Assembly (NCBI GenBank): GCA_016708435.1 | Contig: JADJFV010000001.1 | Location: 1,052,698-1,116,697, forward strand | Length of the DNA: 64,000 nucleotides | DNA from: Leptospiraceae bacterium | GTDB lineage: Bacteria > Spirochaetota > Leptospiria > Leptospirales > Leptospiraceae | Reading direction: 5' to 3' | In this document: positions 8,815-18,081 of the stretch, in pieces | Position numbering within the stretch: the first letter of the stretch is position 1 | How the letters are laid out: each line of letters opens with the position of its first letter | Notes under the pieces: model-generated | The model's input: the letters and a program-made list of their open reading frames with translations, nothing else | Database searches by the model: none | Told to the model about the DNA's origin: nothing | Translations under genes and position numbers: made by a program

Positions 8815-9651
8815 TTACTTTGCGGCTAACGCGCCTTTCTTGCGTAGTAGTTCTTTGTAGATTTTATTTGCGCCTTCTTCTACTTCAGTTGCAAATCCAT
8901 TTACCTTACCAGTTAAGAATTGATAGAATGACATTGTAGGAATTGCTACAATTAAACCGGCTGCTGTTGTGATCAGGGCTTCTTTAATACCACCAGCTAC
9001 TACTTTTGCATTTACTTGGTCAGCATTTGCGATTGCATCGAAGGCATTAATCATACCGGATACAGTTCCAAGGAATCCTATGAGAGGTGCGATTGTAGAG
9101 ACAGACGCTAAGATGGTTAAACCTCTTTCTAGGAGAGTGATAACTTCAGCGGCTTCTCTCTCTACCCCTTTTGCGAATAAGTCAGGGTCTCCACTTGATA
9201 CATCAATTCCATCTGAAAGAATTTGGGTAATTCTTTGTTCTCCATTTTCTTTTAGAAAAATAAGCGCCCCATCGTATCCTTTTTCTTCTATCTTATCCGA
9301 TAAGATTTGATTGTAGCCTTTAGAAACAAGCTTGGTTGTAAAAAAGAAATAGAGTCTTTCGAATGCGACTCCAAAGCCAATAATGGAAGAGAGAGCGAGA
9401 GGCCACATAGACCAACCACCAACAATGAATAAATCAACTAAACCCGGACTTTTCTTTGGCGCTGCTTCTGCAGGCTTTTCTGTTGCTACAGGTGCATCTT
9501 TTGTGTCTTTTATTTCTGTCTGAGTAGTCTTTGCTGGTGTATCCGTGCTGGATTGAGAAAACAGGGCAGGCGTAAGTAAATAAAGTAGTGTAGTTAGTAT
9601 CGCTGTAAAGGTAAGTGTTCTGACAGCAGTTTTAGGAATTAGAAATTTCAT
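8815..9651 (-). CDS. exbB: ExbB/TolQ/MotA-family proton channel protein
   Basis: A 278-residue protein with a cleavable-looking N-terminal hydrophobic segment (residues 13-32) and a Thr/Ala/Pro/Lys-rich stretch. The conserved ExbB core follows: helix 1 WPLALSSIIGFGVAFERLY, then SVSTIAPLIGFLGTVSGMI and ALITTAAGLIVAIPTMSFY. The extended N-terminus occurs in several environmental ExbB proteins. It is the first gene of the operon and therefore the likely site of regulation; the promoter should lie in 9652-9920. The ribosome binding site (GGAG) lies 8 nt upstream of the ATG. Confidence 0.92.
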   Translation of the reverse strand: MKFLIPKTAVRTLTFTAILTTLLYLLTPALFSQSSTDTPAKTTQTEIKDTKDAPVATEKPAEAAPKKSPGLVDLFIVGGWSMWPLALSSIIGFGVAFERLYFFFTTKLVSKGYNQILSDKIEEKGYDGALIFLKENGEQRITQILSDGIDVSSGDPDLFAKGVEREAAEVITLLERGLTILASVSTIAPLIGFLGTVSGMINAFDAIANADQVNAKVVAGGIKEALITTAAGLIVAIPTMSFYQFLTGKVNGFATEVEEGANKIYKELLRKKGALAAK

Positions 9652-9920
9652 TTTTTTCTCCGTAAATTCATTTTACCAAGAGATAGTATTAAACTCTCTT
9701 TTGATTAGGTTATTTTTCTCAAAAAATCATTACAATTGAATTACAGGAAAGTTAAGAGTCTATTCTACTGAGATAAAAAAATGGCTAAAATCATTTAAAA
9801 TCATTTGTAGATTGTTACAGTTTTCCAGCCTGTTATAAATTAAATATTAGTAGAATTTACTTTCACTATTAAAATTTTGCTTTACAAAAAAAGAATTCCA
9901 ACTAAAAAGTCTTAGCACCT

Positions 9921-10565
9921 ATGAATTCTCATAATATTGAATCGGCTGAATTTCTGCGAATATTTCACTCAGGGCAGCCTGTAGTAATTAAATTTCAGCA
10001 GGTATCGCCGCTCGATATGGATTATGTCCGCAAGGTCACAGAGACTCTTCTGGAAGAAAAAAAATTGACTCATTTCTTTGCCTTTGCGCACACTGTGATA
10101 AAGGAGTTCTTACAAAATGGCGTCAAAGCTACACAAAAAAGAATTTTCTTTAAAAATAACGGATTAGACATCGATAAGAATCATAAGCAGGCAATTGAGC
10201 AATTCAAAGAGTCTATGTCTAATGGAGATATTCACACTCATCTTCTAATGGAAGGGATGGAATTTCTAGTCGAGCTGAGTTTTCAAGAAATAAATAAGAA
10301 CAGTATACTTATTGTGGTTAGAAATCATGGCGAGATGAATGCAAGTGAAATTAAAAATGTGAATTTTATGATTGATAGAGGAAGAAAGACGAACGAAGTT
10401 TCGGACTTGTTATCTGATGAGACATCCAACAAAGAGGGTGGAGGATTAGGTTTAAGTATGATTGTTATTCTAATGAAAAAGCTTGGATTAACCCCGGATT
10501 GTCTCTATTACGAAGTAAAAGATTCATTTACTTCCTTCAATGTTAGAATTCCTTACACTATATAA
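9921..10565 (+). CDS. HATPase-domain protein, probable anti-sigma/switch kinase
   Basis: A 214-residue protein with a histidine-kinase-type ATPase domain: N box IKEFLQNGVKATQKRI and G box GGGLGLSMIVILMKK near residue 180. It has no HisKA or sensor domain, which fits RsbW/SpoIIAB-like regulators or their spirochaetal relatives. It lies 19 nt upstream of a STAS-domain protein, and a PP2C phosphatase is encoded nearby on the other strand; these are the three parts of a partner-switching pathway. The N-terminal 60 residues are not recognised. Confidence 0.75.
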   Translation: MNSHNIESAEFLRIFHSGQPVVIKFQQVSPLDMDYVRKVTETLLEEKKLTHFFAFAHTVIKEFLQNGVKATQKRIFFKNNGLDIDKNHKQAIEQFKESMSNGDIHTHLLMEGMEFLVELSFQEINKNSILIVVRNHGEMNASEIKNVNFMIDRGRKTNEVSDLLSDETSNKEGGGLGLSMIVILMKKLGLTPDCLYYEVKDSFTSFNVRIPYTI

Positions 10566-10584
10566 ATGATTTTTCGGAGGGGAA

Positions 10585-10911
10585 ATGGAACTTAAAGTTA
10601 GAAACCTTAATAAAAGCAAAGTATTTCAATTGGTAGGAAGTTTAGACATCTATACTGCATCCAAAGTAAAAAAAGAAATTACACAAATAATTGATGATGA
10701 AGAAGTTGAATCTGTGATTCTAGATATGGCAAACGTAAACCATATGGATTCTTCTGGAATTGCACTGCTTGCAAATATACAAAAGAAAATGAAGTCAGGC
10801 GGAAATAAGTTCGGTTTACTTTCTCCTACGAATGATATTATGGCAGTGTTGAAGCTTTCTTCTCTCGATTCATTTTTTACGATTTACAATTCTGAAGCGC
10901 AAGTTAAATGA
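10585..10911 (+). CDS. STAS-domain anti-sigma factor antagonist
   Basis: A 108-residue single STAS domain of SpoIIAA/RsbV type. The phosphorylatable Ser lies in VNHMDSSGIALLANIQ, and FQLVGSLDIYTASKVKKEI forms the first strand-helix. In partner switching the unphosphorylated form binds the ATPase-type anti-sigma factor, here most likely the upstream gene product, and a PP2C phosphatase restores it. A strong ribosome binding site (GGAGGGG) precedes the ATG. It is convergent with the following minus-strand gene, with stop codons touching. Confidence 0.9.
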   Translation: MELKVRNLNKSKVFQLVGSLDIYTASKVKKEITQIIDDEEVESVILDMANVNHMDSSGIALLANIQKKMKSGGNKFGLLSPTNDIMAVLKLSSLDSFFTIYNSEAQVK

Positions 10912-12465
10912 TTATTTGATTGTTATTTTTTGAATATCATCGACATCGATGGATTTATCTGACCGGCGATCGTTCAGTAGAAATGAATCGCCGGAGTCCC
11001 TCTTAAATTTATATCCCAATAAAGTCTTACCGTTCTTCAATTGAACTGCGATTGGTGGATTCTTTAATTTGAGATTTTGATTCACAGTAATTTCACTTAA
11101 TAGGGTAGTCGGAACTTTAGATGAGAAGGTATTAATGGAGACGTTAATCTTCTCTTCTTCGAATGTGATTACCTTTCCTTGAATACTTCTTCCATCGCTA
11201 AAGGTTAGTTTCATGATTAGGCTTTCCGGGGAATCAAACTTTTCTTCTTCAACAGGCGGTGGAGTAGGTATCGCTGCTTGTTCTCGAATGACAGCTACTT
11301 CCTTTGATACCACTTCTGTGGATTCTTTTCTTTCTTCTTTGTCCTTTAACTTAATCGTTTCCAATTCTTTCTTGAGTTCTACTAATTCTTTTTGAACTTC
11401 TGGATCTGCATTTGTTTTTGCTTCTTCGTTTGTGAGCTTTTCAACAATCAAAGATTTCATGATTAAAGCAGAGCCTTCATCGACTTTTTGAACAATGTCT
11501 GTATCGCCTAACTTCTGAGCATTGGATTTTGAAAAATCTGTAAGGTCCTCATTTTTTTCGTAGATACTACCAATGAGAAGTAAACGACGATTAGCTTTTA
11601 TTGCGACTTCTTTGTCGGCTTCTTTCTTATCTAAAAGACTTAGATATTCGGTGATGGCTTTACTTGTTTGACCTAATTCTTCAAGACTACGAGCACGCAT
11701 ATAATTCTGATCATTAGAACGATTTTCTAATCTTTCTAATTGAGCAAGAGTTTCTTTGTATTGACCGGTTTCATACAAAAGACTTGCTCTTTCAGCCTCA
11801 GTCTTGTTGCCGCTATTGATATCATTTATTTTGCGCTCACCCTCCAAAAGAACATTGATCAGAATACGTGCGTTATCCGCAAAGTGACTTCCTACAAACA
11901 TATCTTCTGTCTTTCGAAGTTTTTCGATTGCTGACTTTGTATCTCCCATCATGGCGATGCAAAATCCACTGTGAAGCATTATAAATCCATATTCATCGCT
12001 TTCTTTATTTGCGAGGGTTTTTTCCATTTCTTCGTATTTCTTTACGGCAGTTGCAAACTTACGAGTCCTTTCCATATAAAAACCAAATTGAATTTTCATC
12101 ATATCATTCTGGTCTTCTTCTAAAGTAAGTGGGCTCTTTGTAGAAATAACACGAACAATATTAACGATACCTAAACCAAATTTTTCAAGTGGAGACAACT
12201 TGGTAGTAGTCTCACCCAATTGAGCGTTCATGACGCTCGATTCTAGGATATTTACTTTAATTTCATTGGTATAATCGTCTTTAGTGAGCATCATTTGACG
12301 AATCTTATCTTTTAAAACCTTAGAAGATAATTCATAATTGAGAAGTTGTTCTTTGGTAAGTTGGAATCTTAGTTCTTGGATTTTTACATCAATGATGGCA
12401 CGCGAAGCCAAACCGAAAATAATCAGTATTAGTAAAAAAAGCAGGATGAGTATCTTTCTTTGCAT
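10912..12465 (-). CDS. Membrane-anchored TPR/coiled-coil protein
   Basis: A 517-residue protein with one N-terminal membrane helix (residues 4-22, ILILLFLLILIIFGLASRAI). A long helical region with TPR-like units follows (FGFYMERTRKFATAVKKYEEMEKTL; ASLLYETGQYKETLAQLERL; MRARSLEELGQTSKAITEYL). Next come a charged coiled coil (about residues 350-390), a Pro-rich linker (IPTPPPVEEE) and a small C-terminal beta domain. Its ATG directly follows the stop of the PP2C gene (TGAATG), so the two are coupled. It may be a scaffold for the phosphatase; function unknown. Confidence 0.75.
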   Translation of the reverse strand: MQRKILILLFLLILIIFGLASRAIIDVKIQELRFQLTKEQLLNYELSSKVLKDKIRQMMLTKDDYTNEIKVNILESSVMNAQLGETTTKLSPLEKFGLGIVNIVRVISTKSPLTLEEDQNDMMKIQFGFYMERTRKFATAVKKYEEMEKTLANKESDEYGFIMLHSGFCIAMMGDTKSAIEKLRKTEDMFVGSHFADNARILINVLLEGERKINDINSGNKTEAERASLLYETGQYKETLAQLERLENRSNDQNYMRARSLEELGQTSKAITEYLSLLDKKEADKEVAIKANRRLLLIGSIYEKNEDLTDFSKSNAQKLGDTDIVQKVDEGSALIMKSLIVEKLTNEEAKTNADPEVQKELVELKKELETIKLKDKEERKESTEVVSKEVAVIREQAAIPTPPPVEEEKFDSPESLIMKLTFSDGRSIQGKVITFEEEKINVSINTFSSKVPTTLLSEITVNQNLKLKNPPIAVQLKNGKTLLGYKFKRDSGDSFLLNDRRSDKSIDVDDIQKITIK

Positions 12466-13998
12466 TCACGGTATCTCCACGAGAATCATAGAAACGTCAT
12501 CTCGATAATCTATTGCAAATTTATCCAATTCTTCTGCAAGTAGCTCTAAAAGATCTTTATTGGGTATATGCATATTAGCCTCAATAATATCCAGAACTCT
12601 TTTCTCAGAAAATTGCTCATCATCTTTTCCGGGACTTTCAACTAGTCCGTCTGAATAAATTAAGAGTTTATCGCCTGGCTTTGCTGGCATTTTAATTACT
12701 TTATAATCAAATTCATCCACCATTCCTAAAGGAGGTCCGACACTCTTAAAATAAAAAATTTCACCAGTCGAAGGACGAAAGCAAATAGGAGCGTTGTGTC
12801 CTGCATTACTGCATAGAATTTCTCCATCTTCAGCGATTAAAAAGAAAACGGCGGTTGCGAAGAAAGAAGATTGAAAGCGGTTCCCGATAATATCACCGAG
12901 TTTTTGAATGATGTAGCCTGGATGAATGGACTTGGCGATGATATTTTCGAGGCTCATTATAAGAACAGTTGTGACAAGGGCAGCCGATACTCCATGACCA
13001 GAAGCATCCGCAAAGAAAATCCCTTGGTATTCTTTTTTGTTCATTTTACCAGCAGGGAATTTGTAAAAATGATAGATATCCCCACTCACTTCTCGCATTG
13101 GACGATAGGAAGTCGCGACCTTAAGGGCTTTGAGTTTCTTATTAGAAGGAAGAAACATTTCCTGCACTTCACGACCAATTTTTAATTCTTTATTGATTTC
13201 TTCGTTTAGAGTGCTAATAGTTTGAATCGTTTCTTCAATCTTGCCAGCCATTCCATTGAATGCCTGTCCTAGAACATCCAACTCATCTTCTCGGTTGAAT
13301 TTCCAGGTCGCTCTAGATGTAAGATCACCCAAAGCCATCTTGTCTGTAGCATCCTTCAATTGACTTACGCGAGAGAAAATAACACGATAGATATAAATTC
13401 CAAATAGAATATGAGAAATAAGTCCCCATATAAAGGCAACACCGATTTGGTAGTAAAGCTTTGTTAAACGCTCTTGCATGGTCTTAATGCTTAGTTGCGT
13501 GCTTAAAAATAGTGGTCCTGCCTCTTCTGGCTCAGCAACGAGAGGAATTAAAAACTTAATAGTAAAGTCTTCTTTGTTTAATTCTAGTTTGTATTTGGAA
13601 GAAAAAACAGAAGTGGTATCAGAGATTTCTTTTGCTTTTTTGGTTAGGTCTTCTTCTGCCATTTCGCCTGTGACGATTCCCTTTTCGTTGTACCAAACTT
13701 CTCCGGTTTTATCAAAGATTCTAAATTGAAAGATCTCTAAGTAAAATAAGTTTTCCTTTAAGGCTTTTAGATTGGCTTCGTCAGCTTTGGATATTTTTTT
13801 AGAGTTCAAGTCGGTCATTACCGAGGTAACAAAGTTCTCAGACTGGTATTTAAAGTTTTTTACCAAAAGTTCTGTTTGGTTTTCAAAAATCATAACAGAG
13901 AAGAATAGAATATTAACTAAAGCCAAAAAGGAATACAAGATACCGATTTGTAGTCTTAAGGATCTAGAATTTTTAAATTGATTCAATATTGGATTCAT
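12466..13998 (-). CDS. Membrane sensor PP2C-type (RsbU/SpoIIE) phosphatase
   Basis: A 510-residue signalling protein. Two membrane helices (about 17-40 and 185-208) bracket an extracytoplasmic sensor domain. A HAMP linker follows (VSQLKDATDKMALGDLTSRA), then a short coiled coil and the SpoIIE-type PP2C domain: GDIYHFY, FADASGHGVSAALVTT, NAGHNAPICF, LLIYSDGLVES and a final RDDVSMILVEI, supplying the metal-binding Asp residues. It should dephosphorylate a STAS antagonist in response to an outside signal; the STAS gene at 10585 is the obvious candidate. Confidence 0.9.
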   Translation of the reverse strand: MNPILNQFKNSRSLRLQIGILYSFLALVNILFFSVMIFENQTELLVKNFKYQSENFVTSVMTDLNSKKISKADEANLKALKENLFYLEIFQFRIFDKTGEVWYNEKGIVTGEMAEEDLTKKAKEISDTTSVFSSKYKLELNKEDFTIKFLIPLVAEPEEAGPLFLSTQLSIKTMQERLTKLYYQIGVAFIWGLISHILFGIYIYRVIFSRVSQLKDATDKMALGDLTSRATWKFNREDELDVLGQAFNGMAGKIEETIQTISTLNEEINKELKIGREVQEMFLPSNKKLKALKVATSYRPMREVSGDIYHFYKFPAGKMNKKEYQGIFFADASGHGVSAALVTTVLIMSLENIIAKSIHPGYIIQKLGDIIGNRFQSSFFATAVFFLIAEDGEILCSNAGHNAPICFRPSTGEIFYFKSVGPPLGMVDEFDYKVIKMPAKPGDKLLIYSDGLVESPGKDDEQFSEKRVLDIIEANMHIPNKDLLELLAEELDKFAIDYRDDVSMILVEIP

Positions 13999-14371
13999 TG
14001 ACTTTTGATTTTTTACTTAAAAATACTCATTTTTACAAAAATGCTCTTTTACTAATTCGCTTTTTCAGAAAAAACTTTCATTACTTATAATATAAAATCC
14101 TTTCAAAATGGTCTACTGATTTTCTTAAGCGAAAAAATAACAAATTCTGTAAATATATGATGCTATTCAATTCTTATTTTCGGATAGAAACTCACAATTT
14201 CGTAGACGTAAAGTAGTTTTTACCAAAAAAATTAAAATATTATTCATCTTATTTGTTAGTATTTATAAATAGGATGAGGAAGTTTCAAATCGCAACGAAA
14301 TTCAATATAGTTCTTGCAATTCTTGGGGAAGATAATTATATCTCTATTTTTCCTAAATTTAGGATTTATTC
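13999..14371. other. Intergenic region between divergent genes
   Basis: About 370 bp, very A/T rich, separating the divergently transcribed phosphatase and the exported protein at 14372. Promoters for both should lie here. A perfect 12-bp palindrome, CCTAAATTTAGG, at 14351-14362 overlaps the ribosome binding site region of the rightward gene and could be an operator or chance. No further coding sequence is seen. Confidence 0.5.
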
Positions 14372-15361
14372 ATGAGACTATTTACAGCACTATTCTTACT
14401 TATTGTCAATACAGTTCTCGCCGACATGGTTACACTTAAAAATGGGCAGGTCCTGATCGGTAGTTATATCAGTGAGGATGATAAAAAGATTAAATTCCAA
14501 GTTTTTAATGAAGTTAAAACCATCACGAAATCTGATATCGAAACCTTTGAATTGGGTTATAGCGGAGTCCCCGTTTGTTATCAATTGCAAAGCAAATGGT
14601 CGCAGACATGCGGGGATGTAATTCACCTCCTAGACAAAAACAAAATGGTTTTAGGAAAGGGAAAAGGGCTTCTTGACAAAGAAGAGTTACAACTCAAAGA
14701 TTTAAAGAAAATCAGTCTCAAAAAGAACAAGAAGGAAGAGAAAATCTTCTTCATTCTTAAGCCGGGACTTACTGTTACCTTGCAATCGAAAGGAAAGACC
14801 ATCACAGGGGAAATTCAGTCTGTGACAACCGATACAATGTCTGTAAAGACTAAGAATGAAAGCCTTTCATTCAAAGAGATTGATGTAGAAGAGGTCTCAT
14901 GGCAGGGAGGCTCACAAAAGATTTCTCTTTCTTTTTTAAGGTATGTCGTTCCAGGACTATTTCAGTTCCAAGAAGGCAAAAGGTTTAAAGGTATTTTATT
15001 AGGCTTTTTATTCTTAGGATTTGCGGGAGGCATTGGTTCTGAATTCGCATCGGCTCGCAGTGCCTTGCAAAATGATACAGATATAATCCTGTTAAACAAT
15101 AATATTTACATTGGAAGCAATATCTATCCAAATCAGGAATATGAAAAGCATCTGAAAAACATGAATTATGCAATCGGTGGTCTAAGTTTAATCTACCTAT
15201 TTCATTCTTACGAAGTGTATTCATTTACGAGTTCTAAAGGGGTTAAGGCTTCTATTCATATGCAATTGCCCCCTATGGAATCATCGCAAGCATTCCGACC
15301 CGACCTAGACCCGGGTAGAAGAACAACTGGAATCGAATTTCGAATCTCGTATAGTTTCTAA
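14372..15361 (+). CDS. Exported protein of unknown function
   Basis: A 329-residue protein with an N-terminal signal peptide (MRLFTALFLLIVNTVLADM). Small beta-rich units follow, each reading 'TLKNGQVLIGSYISEDDKKIKFQ' or 'TLQSKGKTITGEIQSVTTDTM'. These are two repeats of the kind seen in spirochaetal periplasmic proteins that bear an Sm-like or 'LKNG..i.G' motif; the protein at 10912 also ends with one (QLKNGKTLLGYKF). A Gly/Phe-rich hydrophobic stretch (ILLGFLFLGFAGGIGSEFA, about 210-228) suggests membrane association. Function unknown. Confidence 0.65.
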   Translation: MRLFTALFLLIVNTVLADMVTLKNGQVLIGSYISEDDKKIKFQVFNEVKTITKSDIETFELGYSGVPVCYQLQSKWSQTCGDVIHLLDKNKMVLGKGKGLLDKEELQLKDLKKISLKKNKKEEKIFFILKPGLTVTLQSKGKTITGEIQSVTTDTMSVKTKNESLSFKEIDVEEVSWQGGSQKISLSFLRYVVPGLFQFQEGKRFKGILLGFLFLGFAGGIGSEFASARSALQNDTDIILLNNNIYIGSNIYPNQEYEKHLKNMNYAIGGLSLIYLFHSYEVYSFTSSKGVKASIHMQLPPMESSQAFRPDLDPGRRTTGIEFRISYSF

Positions 15362-15444
15362 TTCGATTTTATTAATCCAATAATAATGGAATTGTTGAAA
15401 AAAGAATCATAGATAAATACTGTCCTATCGAGGGTTAAATAATT

Positions 15445-16410
15445 TTGGCAAAACCACTGAAGATAGAAGTACCTCTATTAATTAAACAATTTAATAGCAA
15501 ATTAAATGCAATTATCAAAGAAGATCTTCCTATTCTAGAAGACATCAAAGAAAAAGTTATCGAATCCGGCGGTAAACGAATTCGACCATTGACTCATTAT
15601 TTTCTCACTCAGCTTTTGGGTTATCGAGGTAAAGAGTGGTTAGACGTTGGAACGATTGCGGAACTCATTCACGCAGCTAGTCTATTACACGATGATGTAA
15701 TTGACGGAGCAGATATGAGACGCGGCAAACCTACGATCGGAAAACTCTACGGCAATAAGACTGCAATTCTCGCAGGAGACTACTTACTCGCCTGTGGAAT
15801 TGATCACCTCAATAGATTAAACAATCCAAAGCTCATGAGTGCATATACGAGCGTTATCCGCGATCTCTCTGTCGGAGAACTCATACAAATGCAATGGGAA
15901 AAAAATGCAAAGATCACAATGAACGAATACAATCAAATCATCTATGGTAAGACTGCATCTCTTTTCGGAGCCGTTGGTTTGACTGCGGGAATACTTTCGG
16001 AAGTAGAGGAAAAGAAAAAACAACGACTGCATCAGTTCGGGGTTAATATGGGTATGCTCTTTCAAATCAAAGATGACTATATTGACTATTTCCAGAGTTC
16101 CGAAAATTCAGGAAAGACACAGATGAAAGATTTTATCAATGGTCTATATACCTATCCTCTCATTGTCCTTCGAGAAAAAGCAAATAAAAAAGAAATTGCT
16201 GAAATTACTAAAATCCTTGCTCTTCCAGAACGAGGGGTAACAGAGGTTATGCGTATTAACGAATTGCTATTCGCATATTCTGTTCAAAAAGAAATCACTC
16301 TTCGCTTGAAAAAGCTTTCGGAAGAATTAGTCAACTTTCTAAAAGAATTCACCGAAAGCCCTATTCGCAAAATGATGATTGAGAAGATTGAAGAATTAGT
16401 AGAAGGGTAA
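15445..16410 (+). CDS. Polyprenyl diphosphate synthase (trans type)
   Basis: A 321-residue isoprenoid synthase that extends farnesyl or geranyl diphosphate to a longer chain, probably for the menaquinone side chain. The first Asp-rich motif is LLHDDVIDGADMRRGKPT, the second is QIKDDYIDYF, and GGKRIRPL near residue 38 binds isopentenyl diphosphate. The start is a TTG at 15445, with a GAGGGTTAA stretch some 10 nt upstream; no in-frame ATG precedes the conserved N-terminus. Chain length cannot be told reliably. A single gene between exported-protein genes. Confidence 0.9.
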   Translation: MAKPLKIEVPLLIKQFNSKLNAIIKEDLPILEDIKEKVIESGGKRIRPLTHYFLTQLLGYRGKEWLDVGTIAELIHAASLLHDDVIDGADMRRGKPTIGKLYGNKTAILAGDYLLACGIDHLNRLNNPKLMSAYTSVIRDLSVGELIQMQWEKNAKITMNEYNQIIYGKTASLFGAVGLTAGILSEVEEKKKQRLHQFGVNMGMLFQIKDDYIDYFQSSENSGKTQMKDFINGLYTYPLIVLREKANKKEIAEITKILALPERGVTEVMRINELLFAYSVQKEITLRLKKLSEELVNFLKEFTESPIRKMMIEKIEELVEG

Positions 16411-16556
16411 GTGGTATGTGTGTATGGTTAACTTATACGTTGGTTATACGGTGGACAATACCCCGACAGAAGCATTGGACTAACCGCCTTTCTTTAGAAG
16501 CGACAAAAATGGAGTAATCTCACATTGTGGTTTCGCAAAGTGATTTAGGAATTACT

Positions 16557-17264
16557 ATGAAGATGAATAATATTTATTTAACGCTATCGAAAAGCTATAT
16601 CAGACAACTTACATCAGTCATTTTCTTCTTATTCCTATTTTGGACAAATTCCATTTTATCTCAATCGGAATCTAAATCACAATCAGAGATTAGAAAAGAG
16701 CGCAGGTTTCAAGTAGCAGGCTTTAAATCTAGAAATGAATACCATTCTGCTATGATTAGCTATAATTTGAATGAATCATTTACTATTGGATTAGATGCGC
16801 GTCAGGTAAAAATAACAGATGAAAAATCATTGACTAATTATTCAGATCAAACCAAAACCAATGAACGCGATAGCTATCTATTTCTGCAATGGTTTCCATT
16901 TAAAGTTGGTGGACTTTATTTCTCTGCACGTGCCGGCTACTACAAAGTAACCTTAGAAAACGAAAACTGGTATTTGAAATCCTATTCTTATTCAAACTTC
17001 AATTATGAATTCAAATCTATGAATCTTTCAAAATCAATGTATGGTGGTGGAGTTGGATATCGCTGGGTGTTTGATAATGGAATATCTCTAGGTATAGAAC
17101 TGTTTGAATCAAAACACTACAAAAGATCTTTGCGGCAATTCAATTTTATCCTCGACTCAGATAAACAGACTAGCTTGATGGATTATTTTTTAAGTAAATA
17201 CGACCGTCAGGATTATATTGCTAAGCCAACTAGTTTCTTTATTTCAATTGGTTATAGTTTTTAA
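16557..17264 (+). CDS. Probable outer-membrane beta-barrel protein
   Basis: About 235 residues from ATG 16557 (AGGAAT upstream). A basic N-terminus and hydrophobic signal segment (SYIRQLTSVIFFLFLFWTNS) end near ILSQS. The mature part has alternating-residue strands (YHSAMISYNLNESFTIGLDA, SYLFLQWFPFKVGGLYFSAR, YGGGVGYRWVFDNGISLGIE) and ends with an aromatic residue after FISIGYSF, typical of a last barrel strand. An 8- to 10-strand barrel is likely. Ligand and function unknown. An alternative ATG at 16563 is possible. Confidence 0.7.
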   Translation: MKMNNIYLTLSKSYIRQLTSVIFFLFLFWTNSILSQSESKSQSEIRKERRFQVAGFKSRNEYHSAMISYNLNESFTIGLDARQVKITDEKSLTNYSDQTKTNERDSYLFLQWFPFKVGGLYFSARAGYYKVTLENENWYLKSYSYSNFNYEFKSMNLSKSMYGGGVGYRWVFDNGISLGIELFESKHYKRSLRQFNFILDSDKQTSLMDYFLSKYDRQDYIAKPTSFFISIGYSF

Positions 17265-17438
17265 TTGGGAGAATAAAATTTTACCCATTCTTTAAAATGC
17301 TTTGCATAGTCTACTACGCATTAGCCGAGGTGTGCTTGGAATATAACTATTCTGTTGCTTGTGTATTTACGTATTTAATACTTGCATTAAAAGAACTTAG
17401 ATTAGAATTTATAAAATAAATTCTCCAAAGGATTGTTT

Positions 17439-18011
17439 ATGAAATATACTTTACTAATTTTACTTTTTGCTTTGTCGGCATGTGTAAGTTACCCCAATCG
17501 TGAAGAAGATAAAACTCCTAAGAACAATGCTTTCACTGCTTATTTAAAAGATAGAGCAATGGATTTTAGGGATATAATAACAGTAACCGGTTCTTTTGGT
17601 TTTATGGGTGGAGTGAAAGCACAGTTGGGTCCTGTTGGTCTTGGTCTTTATGCGGAAGATGGAGGTGGACTTGGACATTCTGGAATACCACTCGCAGTAG
17701 AAGGAGGACTGAGAGGCGGAGAACTGGGAGAGCATAAGACGCGGGAATTAATTTTTGTTCTGAACAAAACATCGAGTAACCCCTCTGATAGTGATAAACT
17801 GTTTCGTGCTAGTGAGAGATGCAAAAGTTATGAGAACTCGCTAGATAATCTTTCTTCTTATACAAGGCTTGGTGTAGGTGGTGGAATTATTCTTGGCGCA
17901 AAATTAGAAGTAAACCCCGGAGAGCTTTTAGATTTTATCCTGGGAATTTTTCTAATTGATATTTATCGTGATGATATTTATCTAAAAGGAAAAAAGAAAT
18001 GCGCTTGGTGA
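17439..18011 (+). CDS. Putative lipoprotein
   Basis: About 190 residues starting at ATG 17439 with AAAGGA upstream. The N-terminus MKYTLLILLFALSACVS has a good lipobox (LSAC), so the mature protein would begin with an acylated Cys at residue 15. The middle is Gly-rich (GFMGGVKAQLGPVGLGLYAE, GGGLGHSGIPLAVEGGLRGG), ending with LDFILGIFLIDIYRDDIYL. No family recognised; the Gly-rich beta pattern resembles short outer-membrane-associated lipoproteins. A terminator-like hairpin lies just after the stop. Confidence 0.7.
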   Translation: MKYTLLILLFALSACVSYPNREEDKTPKNNAFTAYLKDRAMDFRDIITVTGSFGFMGGVKAQLGPVGLGLYAEDGGGLGHSGIPLAVEGGLRGGELGEHKTRELIFVLNKTSSNPSDSDKLFRASERCKSYENSLDNLSSYTRLGVGGGIILGAKLEVNPGELLDFILGIFLIDIYRDDIYLKGKKKCAW

Positions 18012-18035
18012 TAAATACGATATTCAAGTAGAATA

Positions 18036-18057
18036 ACTCACCTTGCGTAAGGTGAGT
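18036..18057. terminator. Hairpin terminator between convergent genes
   Basis: A perfect 9-bp stem, ACTCACCTT / AAGGTGAGT, with a GCGT loop lies 25 bp after the lipoprotein stop. A T-rich run (GTTTTTG) follows some 12 bp later, and the next gene converges from the other side, so it may serve both strands. Confidence 0.65.
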
Positions 18058-18081
18058 AGAATAATTCTGTTTTTGTAGTGG

